64,000 nt of DNA from Paraphysomonas bandaiensis (taxonomy: Eukaryota; Chrysophyceae): the NCBI GenBank assembly GCA_965644295.1, contig CBFFRP010000023.1:25064-89063 (forward strand), given 5' to 3'. The notes below the pieces were generated by a model. It saw only the letters and a list, made by a program, of their open reading frames with translations, made no database searches and was not told where the DNA came from. The position numbers were made by a program, and so were the translations under genes. This document shows, piece by piece, positions 46,612 through 58,431 of this stretch (position 1 is the first letter of the stretch; every line of letters begins with the position of its first letter).

Positions 46612-49600
46612 TGGTAGCGAATGCGGAGGAGAGAAGGAGGATAGAGCTGATGTTCCATGGTTCGACGAGAGCAACGTTGAACAATGGATCGAAGACTTTG
46701 AGACGTTTCTTATGAGAAAGGAGCAGAGTGAGGTGGCTCTAGAAAGGCCACCAGAGGAAGAGGATTTCGGAATTCAACCCCTGAATAGTCTTGAGACCAA
46801 GTCCTACAAAGAAGCGGTGGACAAGTATTGGAAGGCGAATGCAATTGCCTACTCATACTGCAGAGAGGCGGTGAAGCGATCTCCGAAGGCGCTGCAGAAG
46901 TTTCATCTGAAGCACAAGGAGTTCAAGGCAGCTGAAGGAAGAGTTAATAAGTTCAGCGCCAGAGAGATGGTTAGCACTCTTAAATCGTGTTTTGAAGGGG
47001 GAACACAAAACAAGATTAGTGCTCTGCTTGCTCAGTTTGGATCATTCGAGATGAAGCCAGGGGAGACCGCGAAAGAGTATGTACTGCGTTTTGAGCTGCT
47101 TCTTCGTGAACTTCAGGCGCATAACCAAACGGTAACGGAAGAATCAAAAATTAGTAGGCTGAAGGAGGGAATTATCAGTGATGAATATGACGGTTTGAAT
47201 TATGCCCTGTATTTAATGCCCGATGATGTACCATATGAATTGCTATCCAAACGTATCGAACAGTTCGACGACACCAAGTATGGGAGGAAAATCATAGAGA
47301 AGAAGCGCAAGAGCACGGAGGAGCTGAATCATATTGAAAAGCCTCGAAAGAAAGAGAGAGTATCTACAAAGAGGAAGTGCACTTATTGCTCGAAGAAAGG
47401 TATAATACACAATCATAATACAGAACAATGTAGGAAGAAAAAGGGGGAAACGAAGGGACAAAGACCGGGCAGTAAGGAATATACAGGATGCAGAGTATGC
47501 AAATCCAAAAACCATCGCGCGAACGAATGTCCCCGAAATTCGACTGGAAAGACCAAGAAACCCCAGAAATCTGGGAAGGTTTTCACATTCGAGAATATCC
47601 GCAGAGGAGGAACCGAGTCTGACTCGGAGTCCGAAGCGAATATGCTTTATGACTGTGCTGTTGATATATATGATAAAAGTGACACATGTTGTATGATTGG
47701 TACTGCTGAACACTATACATACATAGATACATGCTGTTCATCATCAATGTTCTTGATGAATGATGTGACCATGCTTGACACTCATATGAATACATCAAAG
47801 GTGATAAACGGATCTAAGAAGGGATCAGAGATTCATATCACAAGTGTGGGTTCCCGTGGAGCATGGAGAGACATAGAAATTTCAGATCAGATCAATCGAT
47901 GCCTGTGCTCCGGACGTAAGCTGAACGAAATGGGCTATCGATTCACGGTGTGGTATGGGATCCAAATTTATGACTGTAATACCGGTGAGCTGGTACTGGA
48001 GGGACCCATGAAAAATGGAATGACTGCAGTTCCAACTCAGCAGCTGTTGGAGCTTCCAGATGTGTCTACACCGAGTAATTGTGAAGTAAATCTTAGCGAT
48101 AGGACTGGTGAGGACGAGCTGGAACTGCTGCATAGGAGAATGGGCCATTTCAACAAAGGGGCTCTAACGGAGGCACATAGAAGGATGTTGTTCACGGGCT
48201 CAAATCTGCAGAGGAAGCACCTATCGAAGACTGCATTAAAAAAATCTTGTCTCTGTAGCATATGTGCCAGATCAAAGATTACGAGAGTTTCGTTTCACAC
48301 AAAGGAGGATACGGATGTCAAGCCGGACATATCGGCTGATGTGCAAGTATTTCTGAATACTCCCGCTCGAGGTGATGAGCGCTACGTGATCAAACTAACT
48401 CATCACCCGAGTAGGATGTTCTGGGTAAAAGGCGTAAACCAGCGTACTAAAGAAGAAGTGATTCAGTTTTTTAGAGAGGTGTTCGAAGGAGAGATTAGGC
48501 AATATAAGCTGAGAGTGGACCACTACCACGCTGATGGAGCTGGAGAACTCATAAATCAAGAACTTAGGAGCTATTTGAGATCACAAGGCTGCTACAAACA
48601 TACTTGGTCTTCAACAGATAGTCCGGAAATGAATGCAGTAGAGGAGCGAAAATTCAGGACTGCATCAGAGATGGCGTTGGCGATGTTGTTGCAGTCAGGC
48701 CTACCGGTTCCATTCTGGTTAGACGCGTATCATGCTGCTCGCTATACACTGATCAGACTCCCTACAAGGACGGACAGAGGATACATGTCCCCATATGAGT
48801 ATGTCACGGGTCAGCCACCCAGTTTGAAATATTTTAGAGTATGGGGGTGCAAAACTTATATATTGACACCTAAGGCGGACAGGCGAAAGGACTGGGACGA
48901 TAAATCAAAGATTGGATACCTAGTGGGATATTCGGAAGATAAAGTTGGATACCAGGTGTATCTCCCAGCAACCGATAAGGTAATTACGTGTGTACACATA
49001 CTCACAGATGAGAGTATACCTTCCCGCACCGAAGAATATTACGCAGAAATCGACGCTCTTCGAGTACGAACAGCACCTAGACCAAAGACGGTGAATGATT
49101 ATCAGCATCTCGTGAAGACTTTTCACATAGACGATGAAGACGGGCTGTTGTACAAGACCACCAGAGTGGTAGAAAGAAAGGGTGTCATTGTTGGTTATCG
49201 GTCACTTGTAACTGCGGGGAGAACCCACATTGAGCAGAAGGTACCCATACATATAGAAGATGTTCAGGTAATGACAAGGAATACGCCTGGATACACGGGA
49301 TATACGGGAACGAGGGACGCTTCTAGTACCACTGATGGACGGAGTACGTCCACTATCCCAGCACCTGAGAGCCATCAGGAGCAGCTAGTTAACCATGGTA
49401 TTATTCAGGGAGCACCTGATGAAGATATGACTCAAGGAGTACTTGATGCAGATGCAGCTCAGGGAGAACCTGATCGAGCAGTAAAACAGGGAGTACCTGA
49501 ATATACTGATACTATAAATTCTAACAGTACTAATACCCTACAGAGAGTATCTAAAAGGGATGCAGAGAAACGTAAGCGTTTACGGAGGAGGCTAGCTAAT

Positions 49601-51315
49601 GCTTCAGTGTTAGGAGAAATTAACATGATAGAGGTAATGGATGCCGATGTAAATGTCATGGATTCAGAGGAGAGTACTGAGAATAAACACGTCCATGAAC
49701 CGAACAGTTTTCTAGAGGCGGAGAGGTCCCCTCAAGCGGAAGAATGGAGAACAGCCAGACGAATAGAGAAGAAAGCTCTTTTACGAAGAGGCGTTTTGAA
49801 GATAGTACGTCGACCATCTGGGGTCAAATTAATCAGATGTAAGTATGTTCACAAACTCAAGCGTGACATACTAGGCAACATACAGAAGTATAAAGCTCGA
49901 CTAGTCGCACTAGGAAATCTTCAGGAGAAAACTGAGGAGGAGCCATCTACATTTGCACCGGTTGTCAAAGGGATAACTATCAGGCTCGTGATTGCAATTG
50001 CTTTTATGTTCCATATGCATGTACACCAGCTTGATGTCAGTTCTGCATTTTGTTATGCAAATTTAGATGAAGATGTCTACATGTACCCACCTCCAGATGA
50101 GGAGCTCAGCAATGGATGGTGCTTTAAACTCATCAAAGCACTATATGGTTTACGAGCCTCACCGCGTCAGTGGAATCGCCACATCGATAAATTCATAAAG
50201 TCAATGCAGTTTAGATCATGCGTGTTAGATACCTGCTTATATTATCGTTGGCACCAAGGCAAACTTACGTTATTACTCCTGTATGTAGATGACATCATTA
50301 TCGCATAAGTGGATTTTGAATTCCTTGTTTTTGTCAAGAACAAGTTCTGCCAAACGTTTGAAATGAGGGACATGGGAGAGTGCCAAAGTTTCCTAAATAT
50401 TCGAATCACGAGAGGCGAAGACTGGTTCAAACTAGATCAATCGAAGTATGCGGAGAAAGTGATTCAGAAATTCAACCATGTCATGGGAAACAGTAGAAAG
50501 AATAAGGAAGCTCCGTTGCCATCAAATGCACAAGAACTACTAGCTGCAGAACGGGAACTTACATCAGAACAGGAGGAATGGGTCTCAAAATTTCCGTATC
50601 GTAGTATTATTGGAGCAATCCTGTATCTCGCACTCCACACAAGACCAGATCTCGCCTATATGCAATCGGACTACTATCGAGATACAGCAGTAATCCTACA
50701 TACGCATCGTGTCGTTTAGCTATTCATTTATTGAAATATTTGAGAGGCACCACCAGCAAAGGAATCAAATTCAGTGGGAGTAAGTTTGATTTACATGTAT
50801 TTAGTGATGCGGACTGGGCAGGTGATATACTAACGAGACGTTCAACTACCGGTTATATTGTATTCTTATGTGCTGGAGCAATCGCATGGCAGTCCAAACT
50901 GCAGACTACAGTTGCAACTTCCAGTATGGAGTCCGAGTATATGGCAAAATATGCGGCCATGCAAGAACTGGTGTGGCTACGGGGGGTGTTACGAGAGCTA
51001 GGACTCGCATTGACGAAGCCAACCCCATTCTTCATGGACAGCAAGAGTGCAAAAGATCTGTCAGAAAATCCAGTCTACCACAAAAGATCAAAACATATTC
51101 AGATAAAGTACCACTGGGTTCGGGAACACGTAAATGGAAGGTTTCCTACAGCCAGATTGATTCATGTATCGACTAAGGATATGGCGGCCGACATATTTAC
51201 AAAAGCGTTATCTACAAAGCTCTTTAAACTCCATGAAGAAACTATCACAGGGGAAAAGAGGAGCATTTCAAATGAAGTTGAGAAGAATCAGAAGAAGCAG
51301 TTCAAGAAAGGTTAA
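46594..51315 (+). pseudogene. Copia gag-pol with in-frame stop and frameshift
   Basis: One frame runs from the ATG at 46594 to a TAA at 50306-50308. Gag is followed by zinc knuckles (CTYCSKKGIIHNHNTEQC and CRVCKSKNHRANEC), a protease-like YIDTCCSSSMF, the pre-integrase motif LLHRRMGHFNKGAL, an integrase core (DHYHADGAGELINQELRSYL, TDSPEMNAVEERKF, YMSPYEYVTGQPPSL), and reverse transcriptase (HQLDVSSAFCYANLDEDVYM, KALYGLRASPRQWN, YVDDIIIA). The TAA falls just after YVDD. Reading continues from 50309 in the same frame, then needs a two-base correction near 50660-50663 to continue RYSSNPTYAS into RNase H (FSDADWAGDILTRRSTTGY, TSSMESEYMAKYAA, KHIQIKYHWVREHV), ending at 51315. The two lesions make this copy probably non-autonomous. 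Confidence 0.9.
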
Positions 51316-51481
51316 GGGTGTGTTTTTAGTGGGTAAGAATCCCACATAACTGTGTTACAGCGAAGTGTGATGTTCACAGTATCTTTATGAAGATTTTCAC
51401 ATCCGTTTTATCCTAAGATGACTAGATGATATATATAGCTGCAGTATAACGACGATTACTCGTTTCTACATTGAGGAGGAG

Positions 51482-51802
51482 TGTTGGAATACGTATGGTT
51501 CTCTAAGATAGTACTGTAGAATACGTTAAATACAATGTGAAAAAACAGTAATACGTAGTCAATAGTCAAAGGTGCTATATAGCTATAACTGTGAAACTGA
51601 AGTATTATATCATGACGATTCAAGATACGGAAGTTGAGCAGTGGTTGACATGAACGAAATAATTTATCATGTTGTTGACATGTGTTACATGACAACACAT
51701 ACAATTGTGTATACAATCATAATAAAGTAATCTATCTAGTTTGACTAACTTAAACTTCTCTTACAACGATCTTAATCATCTGAAAATGGTCATTAGTCAA
51801 TA
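51482..51802 (+). repeat. Copia 3' LTR (321 bp)
   Basis: Base-for-base identical to the 5' LTR as read by eye. Preceded by GAGGAGGAG and followed by the target duplication TAATT. Confidence 0.93.
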
Positions 51803-51925
51803 TAATTGACTCCAGCTAGCTTCAATTAATTGACAATTAATTGATACGCAGCCCTGCTTTTCAGGGCTTCATGGAGGGTATAAGCATCCCACAGCATGTA
51901 ATTGGCTCGTAGGAAGAGCAACGAT

Positions 51926-52183
51926 TTAAGACGATATAGATTCATGTTTCATGTTTCTACGCTCAGGTGTGAAAAACAACTTTGCACGACTAAAGAGCCT
52001 CTCAACAACACTAGATTGTGCTTCAATATGCCAATATGAAGCAAGCAGCGGTAGATGGTAGTTGGACTCATAGGTACCAAGTCGAGATTTCTTGGTGGCA
52101 CGCTGTGCAAAATCAGTTGCTTCACTCTCGTCCTCGTTATTTCTGTAGGGTGCACCAACATCAATGGATGAATCCAGTTGCAA
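51926..52183 (-). pseudogene. hAT transposase C-terminal dimerisation-domain remnant
   Basis: An 85-codon minus-strand frame carries the C-terminal dimerisation motif of hAT transposases: LPLLASYWHIEAQSSVVERL, then FSRAKLFFTPERRNMKHESI. No N-terminal part, BED finger or catalytic region is visible in the window. It sits about 70 bp from the right end of the hAT-like MITE but outside its terminal repeat, so its relation to that element is unproven. It is a fragment. Confidence 0.85.
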
Positions 52184-52561
52184 ATGTCTAACTGCTCTTA
52201 TCTCGTTTTGCCTGTCAACTCTCTTTCATCGTTCCTTTGAACTGCCTTCTCAAAAGTTACACTGGCAACAATGCTTGACTCCAGGGAATTTTTTTATTTA
52301 CCTTTTACTTGATTTACTATCGTTAACTTATAATACATCACCTCTTGCACCTGCTCCTCCTCTACGATAACTACAAAAGCTTGCCCAATAAAAACTTGAA
52401 TTCACAAGGAATACGCTTTGACTAAATTGACGAATGTAGCGCTGACAACCAACGTTACTTTAAGTGACAAATATAAGAACAGTTCTGTAGAGGTCAATGC
52501 GATTGCCGATTATTACACATGCATACGACTACAATATCTAGATAAGAAATCTTTCAACAAA
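52184..52561. other. Intergenic, 3' flank of the 14-3-3 gene
   Basis: AT-rich region between the hAT remnant and the 14-3-3 stop codon; no gene supported. Confidence 0.5.
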
Positions 52562-53296
52562 TTAAAGGTCTTCTACTTGCACATCACCCTCATCACCATG
52601 CTCGGGCTGATCTGAGGTCCACAATGTGAGGTTGTCTCTGAGAAGCTGCATGATGAGGGTAGAGTCCTTGTAAGATTCCTCGGAGAGGGTATCAAGCTCG
52701 GCAATGGCATCATCGAAGGCCTGCTTGGCGAGCTGGCAAGCGCGGTCAGGAGAGTTGAGAATTTCGTAGTAGAACACAGAAAAGTTGAGGGCAAGACCAA
52801 GTCTGATTGGGTGGGTAGGAGGAAGGTCGGAGTTGGCAATGGTGGAAGCGGATGAGTAAGCCTCAAGAGCCTTAGCGGCGGACTCCTTACGCACATCACC
52901 AGACTGAAACTCAGCCAAGTATCTGTGGTAGTCACCCTTCATCTTGTAGTAAAACACTTTACCCTCCTCAGAGTCCGAGTTAGGGATGAGCTCGTTCTTG
53001 ATGATCTCAAGAATGTCACCGCAGATGTCCTCGAGCTCCGACTCTATCTTGCTCTTATAGTTAGCAATAAGAGACAGACGCTCCGCCTCTCCCTTCTGCT
53101 CGATGGAAGAGATCACTCTCCAGGATGCACGACGGGAACCGATGACGTTCTTGTAGGCAACAGAGAGGAGGTTTCTCTCTTCGACAGTGAGCTCTTGAGG
53201 CTGCTGAGCCACTGCTTTCATGTGATCAACCATCTCGTCGAATCTCTCAGCCTGCTCGGCCAACTTGGCCATGTATACGAGTGAATCTCTGTCCAT
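52562..53296 (-). CDS. 14-3-3 protein
   Basis: 14-3-3 proteins are dimeric adaptors that bind phosphoserine/threonine motifs. Intronless, 244 aa, the standard length. Helix order: [20 protein letters not shown], then [20 protein letters not shown] with the signature [14 protein letters not shown] (RRASWR), [18 protein letters not shown], the second signature [20 protein letters not shown] (with [10 protein letters not shown]), [20 protein letters not shown] and [15 protein letters not shown]. Phosphopeptide-binding Lys, Arg and Tyr positions are all present. Codon use looks strongly biased towards C/G-ending synonymous codons compared with neighbours, as in the EGF-protein gene, suggesting high expression. 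Its start is 491 bp from the divergent GTPase gene. Confidence 0.98.
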   Translation of the reverse strand: MDRDSLVYMAKLAEQAERFDEMVDHMKAVAQQPQELTVEERNLLSVAYKNVIGSRRASWRVISSIEQKGEAERLSLIANYKSKIESELEDICGDILEIIKNELIPNSDSEEGKVFYYKMKGDYHRYLAEFQSGDVRKESAAKALEAYSSASTIANSDLPPTHPIRLGLALNFSVFYYEILNSPDRACQLAKQAFDDAIAELDTLSEESYKDSTLIMQLLRDNLTLWTSDQPEHGDEGDVQVEDL

Positions 53297-53787
53297 TGTA
53301 AGGTGTAGTGGTGGTTTAGTTAATATGGAGATGTGGTGAGTTTATTGTGAGATGAGGGGGTTGGCTTACATATGGAGATCACCGTATGTGATACCACCCC
53401 CTACAACTCCCCTCCAATCGTATCATTTGATGGTGCAAATTGAAGGAATCTGAATCTATGAAGTATCTTCAGAGGATATGACTGAAAACTTCAGAGTTGG
53501 AAATTTCGTTGAGAGATGTGGGATGTACCTATGGATGTAAGCACATAGGTACATTTGTACTTATATACGCTGTACTCTTGCATCCATTGCAAGTGTCAGT
53601 CTTATGTGTACAGGTACGAATATGGTACAATATCATGCTCCATAGCTGCGATTCGTATTCATAAATCGCACACACCAAGAAAGGGATTAACATACAATCA
53701 AATTAAGTTGAAGTGCTTGTGGTATTACCCTACGACTACGACGTATCAGCCTGCATCATCCAGGCTATCATTGACTGTGTTTAGAGT

Positions 53788-55293
53788 ATGGACCCGGCGC
53801 ATGACGAGTCTGATAAGTCTTCTGATGTCTCTCCCGGTGTGTGTCCCAAGGAAGAAGATAGTGATCACGCTGATGAATGTAGAGTTGTTGAGGAGTCACA
53901 AGCTGATGAAAGGCGATTGAGTTTGGGAGATGAGGTTTGGGGAGGTATAAGCGGTCATTTATTTCAGATGAGTTACTCTCACTGTTCTGTTCTTGTGGTG
54001 TTTCAGCGAAAATGTTTCTTCAAAGTATCCGATCTCGTTTGAATAAGAAGAAAGTGTTCGAGTCTCTAGAAATGAGAGCTAATTATCCGGATAGGTATCG
54101 TACGCCAGCTGTTGTAACCCATTTTTTCATAAACGTGTTTCTTTATAGGGATTTTCAGAAACTTCCTGATGGCTGGAACGTGAGATTCTATTCGCCCTCA
54201 AGCGTATTTTGTTTTATGTCATGCTGTATGTACACAGATTGCCCTTCTGGGCCCAACTGGAGCTGGCAAGAGTTCACTGGTGTATACGTTGTGGCGCGCA
54301 ATCAATGGCATCGATGCAGACGACGAAGAAGCTGTGCTAAAAGTGGAATCTCTACAAGTGGGCTGGAGCGCGACTGAGGAGCCAGGGGAAGCTACTAGTA
54401 AAAGTAAAGGAAAGCCAAAGGCGAAACACGGAACACGTGCTCTATCCTCCGTCATTGTGCAGGAAGCATGCAGTGAATGCAGTCAAATTCGCGTACAAGG
54501 TTTTCATACGTCTATACTCTATAAAATGCAGTGTGTCTTATACTATGTCCATCTAGACACCAAGGGCCAGCAATTCTTCGACGACAAAGAGGCCTCTTAT
54601 GCTGATGCTCTAGTGGGAGGTGTTTTGAAGGACGGATCCACAGTTGAAGAGCAAAACTTGCGGTACTGGATCACAATAGGGTCACTTGGTTTCTTTGAGT
54701 CCAGTGCAATAGACTCGGCCCCACATGTCATTTTGCTGGTGTTCGATGCATCGCTGAAAAGCCTCAATAAGGTTCTCAACGTAGATTTTTCTGACGCAGA
54801 ATGGGAGAACAAGGTTCCACAATTGGCTTGTTATCACCGCGTTCTTGATAAGGCTCGTGAGAGGGACCTGGACGTGTTCGTATGTTTGACACACATAGAT
54901 GTCTACGAGAGACAGCGAGGTGTAGTTGAGGGAGGGGAGGAAACAAGAGTGGGGGAGGCTGTGCAGGAGGAGCTGGATGACCTCATGGAGAAGTTGAGCA
55001 AGAGGTAAACGAATCACATGACGCTTAATAATTTATCTCATTTCGTGAGCAGCCTTAGCCACGGCGACAGAAATCTCCCTATGAGTCATATATTCGTCGT
55101 TGAAAATTACAGGTAGTTTGATGAAGTTAATTTACCAGCACACTCTTATATTCTTTCCTTTAGGTCCGGTAAAAACTCCTCTGATGCGAGAATCGACCTG
55201 GCGGCCACCGAGTTATTGGACGCATTAGTGGAATCTGCTGACGACTACATTGGGTTTCATTGCCCCAAGAAGAGCTCATGCGTGATATGTTGA
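53788..55293 (+). CDS. IFI44-like GTPase with C-terminal CaaX box
   Basis: Exons 53788-53944, 54007-54094, 54149-54179, 54238-54499, 54557-55004 and 55164-55293 give 371 aa. The N-terminus is acidic and disordered. The P-loop is IALLGPTGAGKSSLVYTL (GPTGAGKS, residues 97-104), the Walker A variant seen in IFI44/IFI44L-type GTPases (GPVGAGKSS). Switch/G3 is DTKG (about residues 180-183), created across an intron. G4-like THID (about 291-294) is the LTHVD type seen in IFI44 instead of NKxD. APHVILLVFDASLKSLN and VFVCLTHIDVYERQR complete the G domain. The C-terminus reads CPKKSSCVIC: a Cys four residues from the end with aliphatic middle residues is a CaaX prenylation signal, preceded by two lysines. 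Membrane attachment is therefore inferred. The Tyr and Met rich edges of some introns leave the 54499/54557 junction slightly uncertain. Confidence 0.8.
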
Positions 55294-56676
55294 TATTGTA
55301 AATCCCGACAGTGTTGGTGTTGCCTATTGTTGGTACTAGAATTCGTATAGTTTGCGCTTTTTTATTGGGCTGTTATGAACCTGTAAATGTTCTTCGTTGT
55401 CATTCTGCTAAAATTATTTTGGTTGCTGCAGTTAATACCTGTTTTATGTTCAAATGCTACATCATTTATAGAAGGTGGAATGCATATCGTAAATATAGCT
55501 ATAAACGCAAATTGTCTTTTGAAGTCTTTTATTTTAAAGTCTTATTCTGCAGGGACTTACCATATATACTGATTTCTGAATTTCACTTCGTGAATGTCTT
55601 GATTTCTACAAATTCTATATTCATAAATATAGAACGTATACCTATTTTAGAAAAGAATATGGCTTCGTCAACATTACTGTTTTGACTTACTGATACTACT
55701 GACATTCTTCAAGTATAATTTCTCATCATAAAGAAAACATTTCAATCAGCTGCCAATTATGCCATCTATACTAATGTCAAAGATTCGTAAACCAGACACG
55801 AGGTGATTTTTCTTGTGGGTAAATATTACTCAACCGTAGTATCATAAAAAGTAAAATATATCCCATGATTTTCCGTATTGAATATAGTGTACAAATGGTT
55901 GTAATTAATTAATAATTCACCCGCACAGCAAAATCAGATACGTATGACAATAGTGTACATTGAATATATATTCTAGAAGTGACCTTGACTCATCTGGTGC
56001 CTCTGAAGTCCTATTAGAACCACATCAACAAGTAGCAAGCTAGTACTGAATGAGGCTATTCTTAGATGACTCTAAGCGCCCACTGTTTTTATCGCTGCCT
56101 CTAACGACAGTGTATACCACAGTATATGACGCTCCCGTCCACACAAAGTTTTTTACATAACACACTAGGAAGACATACGCTGCTGTTGCCACTCCATGAC
56201 CGCCGCTGCATGCCTTCTGCTACATGCAAGCCTCTGTGTATGCAGCACCTCACTCCATGACCGCCATTGCATGCCTCTAGCTGCCTGCAAGCCTGTGTGT
56301 GTGCAGTGTCTCAAGCACGTACAATCCATGTCCAGGTGGTAGTGTATCTTCACAGTAGAATTTGGTATACGGCGGTATACAGCAGTGTGGTGTATATTCA
56401 GCATGCAGTACACCAGTATGGGTGCGTATCTGGACTGCATGTACTGGTATACGGCTATACGGCTATACGGCTATACGGCACAGTACCAGTACCGGTAGCT
56501 GCATGGCTGTGTATATATCTATATATAGTGCATATCATCGCACAGGTCCATATATCCAGAAGCCACTAGAGCGAACCATGATATCTGATTTACCAGATGC
56601 TGTCGGTGTATCTCCTGTATCATGTGTGTGTGTATGTGCATGTATACTGTATGTGTCATACGTATACACACATCGA
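55294..56676. other. Intergenic with tandem duplication and GTATAC-type cluster
   Basis: No gene is supported. An approximately 64-bp unit beginning CACTCCATGACCGCC is tandemly duplicated at about 56190-56315. From 56365 to 56490 GTATAC and CGGCTATA units cluster (four tandem TATACGGC at about 56448-56480), upstream of the oxygenase-like gene. Confidence 0.65.
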
Positions 56677-57668
56677 ATGGATTCATATGATAAACTAGAG
56701 GCCAGAGGCCCCCCCACAGACATCGAGGACGCTTATCGTATTCTTCAGGGATTTTCTTATGTGGATTTTCCGTTTATCTCCACGAAGTCACTTGAGTTTG
56801 GTCTCTTCAAGACGTATGCCATTCCCTCCATATCATCCCTGCTGGTCAAAACAGCGGAACTCACTGACAGATGTGCGAAGCGCTATGACGACACAGATCT
56901 CCTTATAAGAGAGTTTACTGAGGTTGTATCTTATTCGGGTATAGGTATGTTAGTGCTTATATATGCACGCAGAACTCACCGTCTTCATCGCGAGCGCGTC
57001 GAGCGATTCAGCGGCTTAATGCCCTGCATGGCAAATACAAGACCATTACAAACGAAGAATATTTATATGTTTTGTCCGTATTTGTCGTTGAACCTATTCG
57101 TTGGGTTGACCGATTTGGATACAGGAAAGCTCATTTACACGAACGGACGAGCTCGTACATGGTATGGAGGGACATTGGTATGAAGATGGGTATAAAAGAT
57201 ATCCCAACCTCCTACGCTGCAATGGAAGAATACCTAGAGGATTACGAAGAAAAATTCATGAAATTTCACACATGTAACGCTAAATTGGCTGGATCCACGA
57301 GTGCATTATTTCTTAGCATAATTCCATCTTTTCTTCGTCCGGCGGGGATGAAAGTTGTGCATGCGCTGTGCGACCGTCGACTTCGAGCTGCCATGGGATT
57401 TCCTGACCCTCCGGCCATTCTCACTGCCGCAGTGCATGCACTCCTCTATTTGAGCGCAATATTTACTCGTATCTTGCTTCCTCCTCGGTCGACTCCCTAC
57501 AAGCGCACACCCCGTGACGAAGATCTTGTTCAGTGTTCGGATGGAACAGCGACAGGGTGTCCCAGATTCCACCCCTACGAGAAAACATATATGCACGGGT
57601 ATCGCATTGATGAGCTTGGACCAGAGCAATTTATACGAGCAAGAGAATTAGGAAAAATATTTGAATAA
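56677..57668 (+). CDS. mpaB'/DUF2236-type oxygenase-like protein
   Basis: DUF2236 covers ER-bound oxygenase mpaB relatives and latex-clearing-like proteins with a His-rich heme pocket. The start is taken at MDSYDKLEARGPPTDIED; an upstream in-frame Met at 56579 would add a Cys/Val-rich stretch. Exon 1 ends near 56940 and exon 2 runs from about 56990 to 57668. Exon 1 carries TKSLEFGLFKTYAIPSISSL, LLVKTAELTDRCAKRYDDT and LLIREFTEVVSYS, and exon 2 AIQRLNALHGKYKTITNEEY, LYVLSVFVVEPIRWVDRFGY and IGMKMGIKDIP, which is the order expected in the family, with the LNALH histidine retained. Two splice joins restore the frame; I could not choose between them. About 310 aa. Function beyond the fold is unknown. 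Confidence 0.72.
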
Positions 57669-58431
57669 GTTGGTTGTTTTCTATGTGTATGTGAGACACT
57701 ACCTGCTTCGTTTTTCGAAAGTTAGGAAATCGAGTTCGTGCTACTGAACTTATTATTAAACTATATATGCTTCAATAAGGTTTGCGATTATACTTGGGAT
57801 AATTGTTTATTTTTACCTATATACACATATCGTTTTTATCTATTTATAATAAATTCTACTGAGAATGAAATTAGGTTTTATATTAGCAATAGCATCATAT
57901 ATGTACATATACCCGTTGTTGTACATATACTATTTACATTTGATCAAAATAGCAGTTTATACACAATACACTTTTATGCTAATTAGTCAACACTACTACT
58001 TCTAATACAACTCTACGGATGGAAGTTGGAACATACATCTATACTAGACACTACACATACGAATGCAAAATAGTAGAATATTATCAATAAATTAACGTTG
58101 TATTCTGTACAATATAATTTTAGGTTGGCAAAAATGAAGTAATATGTAATAGTTTGAGTGTGCTCTATATAAAGACTTGATACAGAATTCATGCTAAGCA
58201 AGATGAACAATTTATGAAATATTATTACATCGAATCAACAGAATATACACGGAAGAAGTAGGTAGAATACGAATTTGTCAAAAATAACCCAGGGCTTGCA
58301 ACTACTCTTCCGTATAAAATATCCCGGCGTGTGTCACTCATATTGTGACGCAAAGATGCGGTACACGTACAAAAAAGCGAGTGAATGTCAAAACATAGAA
58401 AGCGTACGACTACTCCTCGAATACATACTAA
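57669..58431. other. Convergent 3' flanks, AT-rich
   Basis: Region between the 3' ends of the oxygenase-like gene and the CLC gene. Very AT-rich; no gene or recognisable repeat. Confidence 0.6.

Larger units (their letters stand above)
46291..51802 (+). mobile_element. Full-length Ty1/copia LTR retrotransposon
   Basis: Two 321-bp LTRs (46291-46611 and 51482-51802) appear identical over their full length. They begin TGTTGGAATACG and end ..AGTCAATA. The 5-bp target duplication TAATT flanks the element at 46286-46290 and 51803-51807. A primer-binding-site-like TGGTAGCGAATGCGG directly follows the 5' LTR, and a polypurine tract GAGGAGGAG directly precedes the 3' LTR. The element is 5512 bp and interrupts a hAT-like MITE. 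Identical LTRs imply recent insertion, yet its pol frame is broken twice. Confidence 0.97.
46207..51856. mobile_element. Small hAT-like MITE, split by a copia insertion
   Basis: The ends are inverted repeats: CAGGGCTGCGTATCAATTAA at 46207 and its reverse complement ending at 51856. They are flanked by an identical 8-bp target duplication CTTTTCAG at 46199-46206 and 51857-51864. Eight-bp duplications and CAGGG-type ends are typical of hAT elements. Excluding the copia insertion the element is only about 135 bp, so it is non-autonomous. Related end fragments occur near 6398, 28290 and 32605. A hAT transposase remnant lies just outside its right end (51926-52183). Confidence 0.9.
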
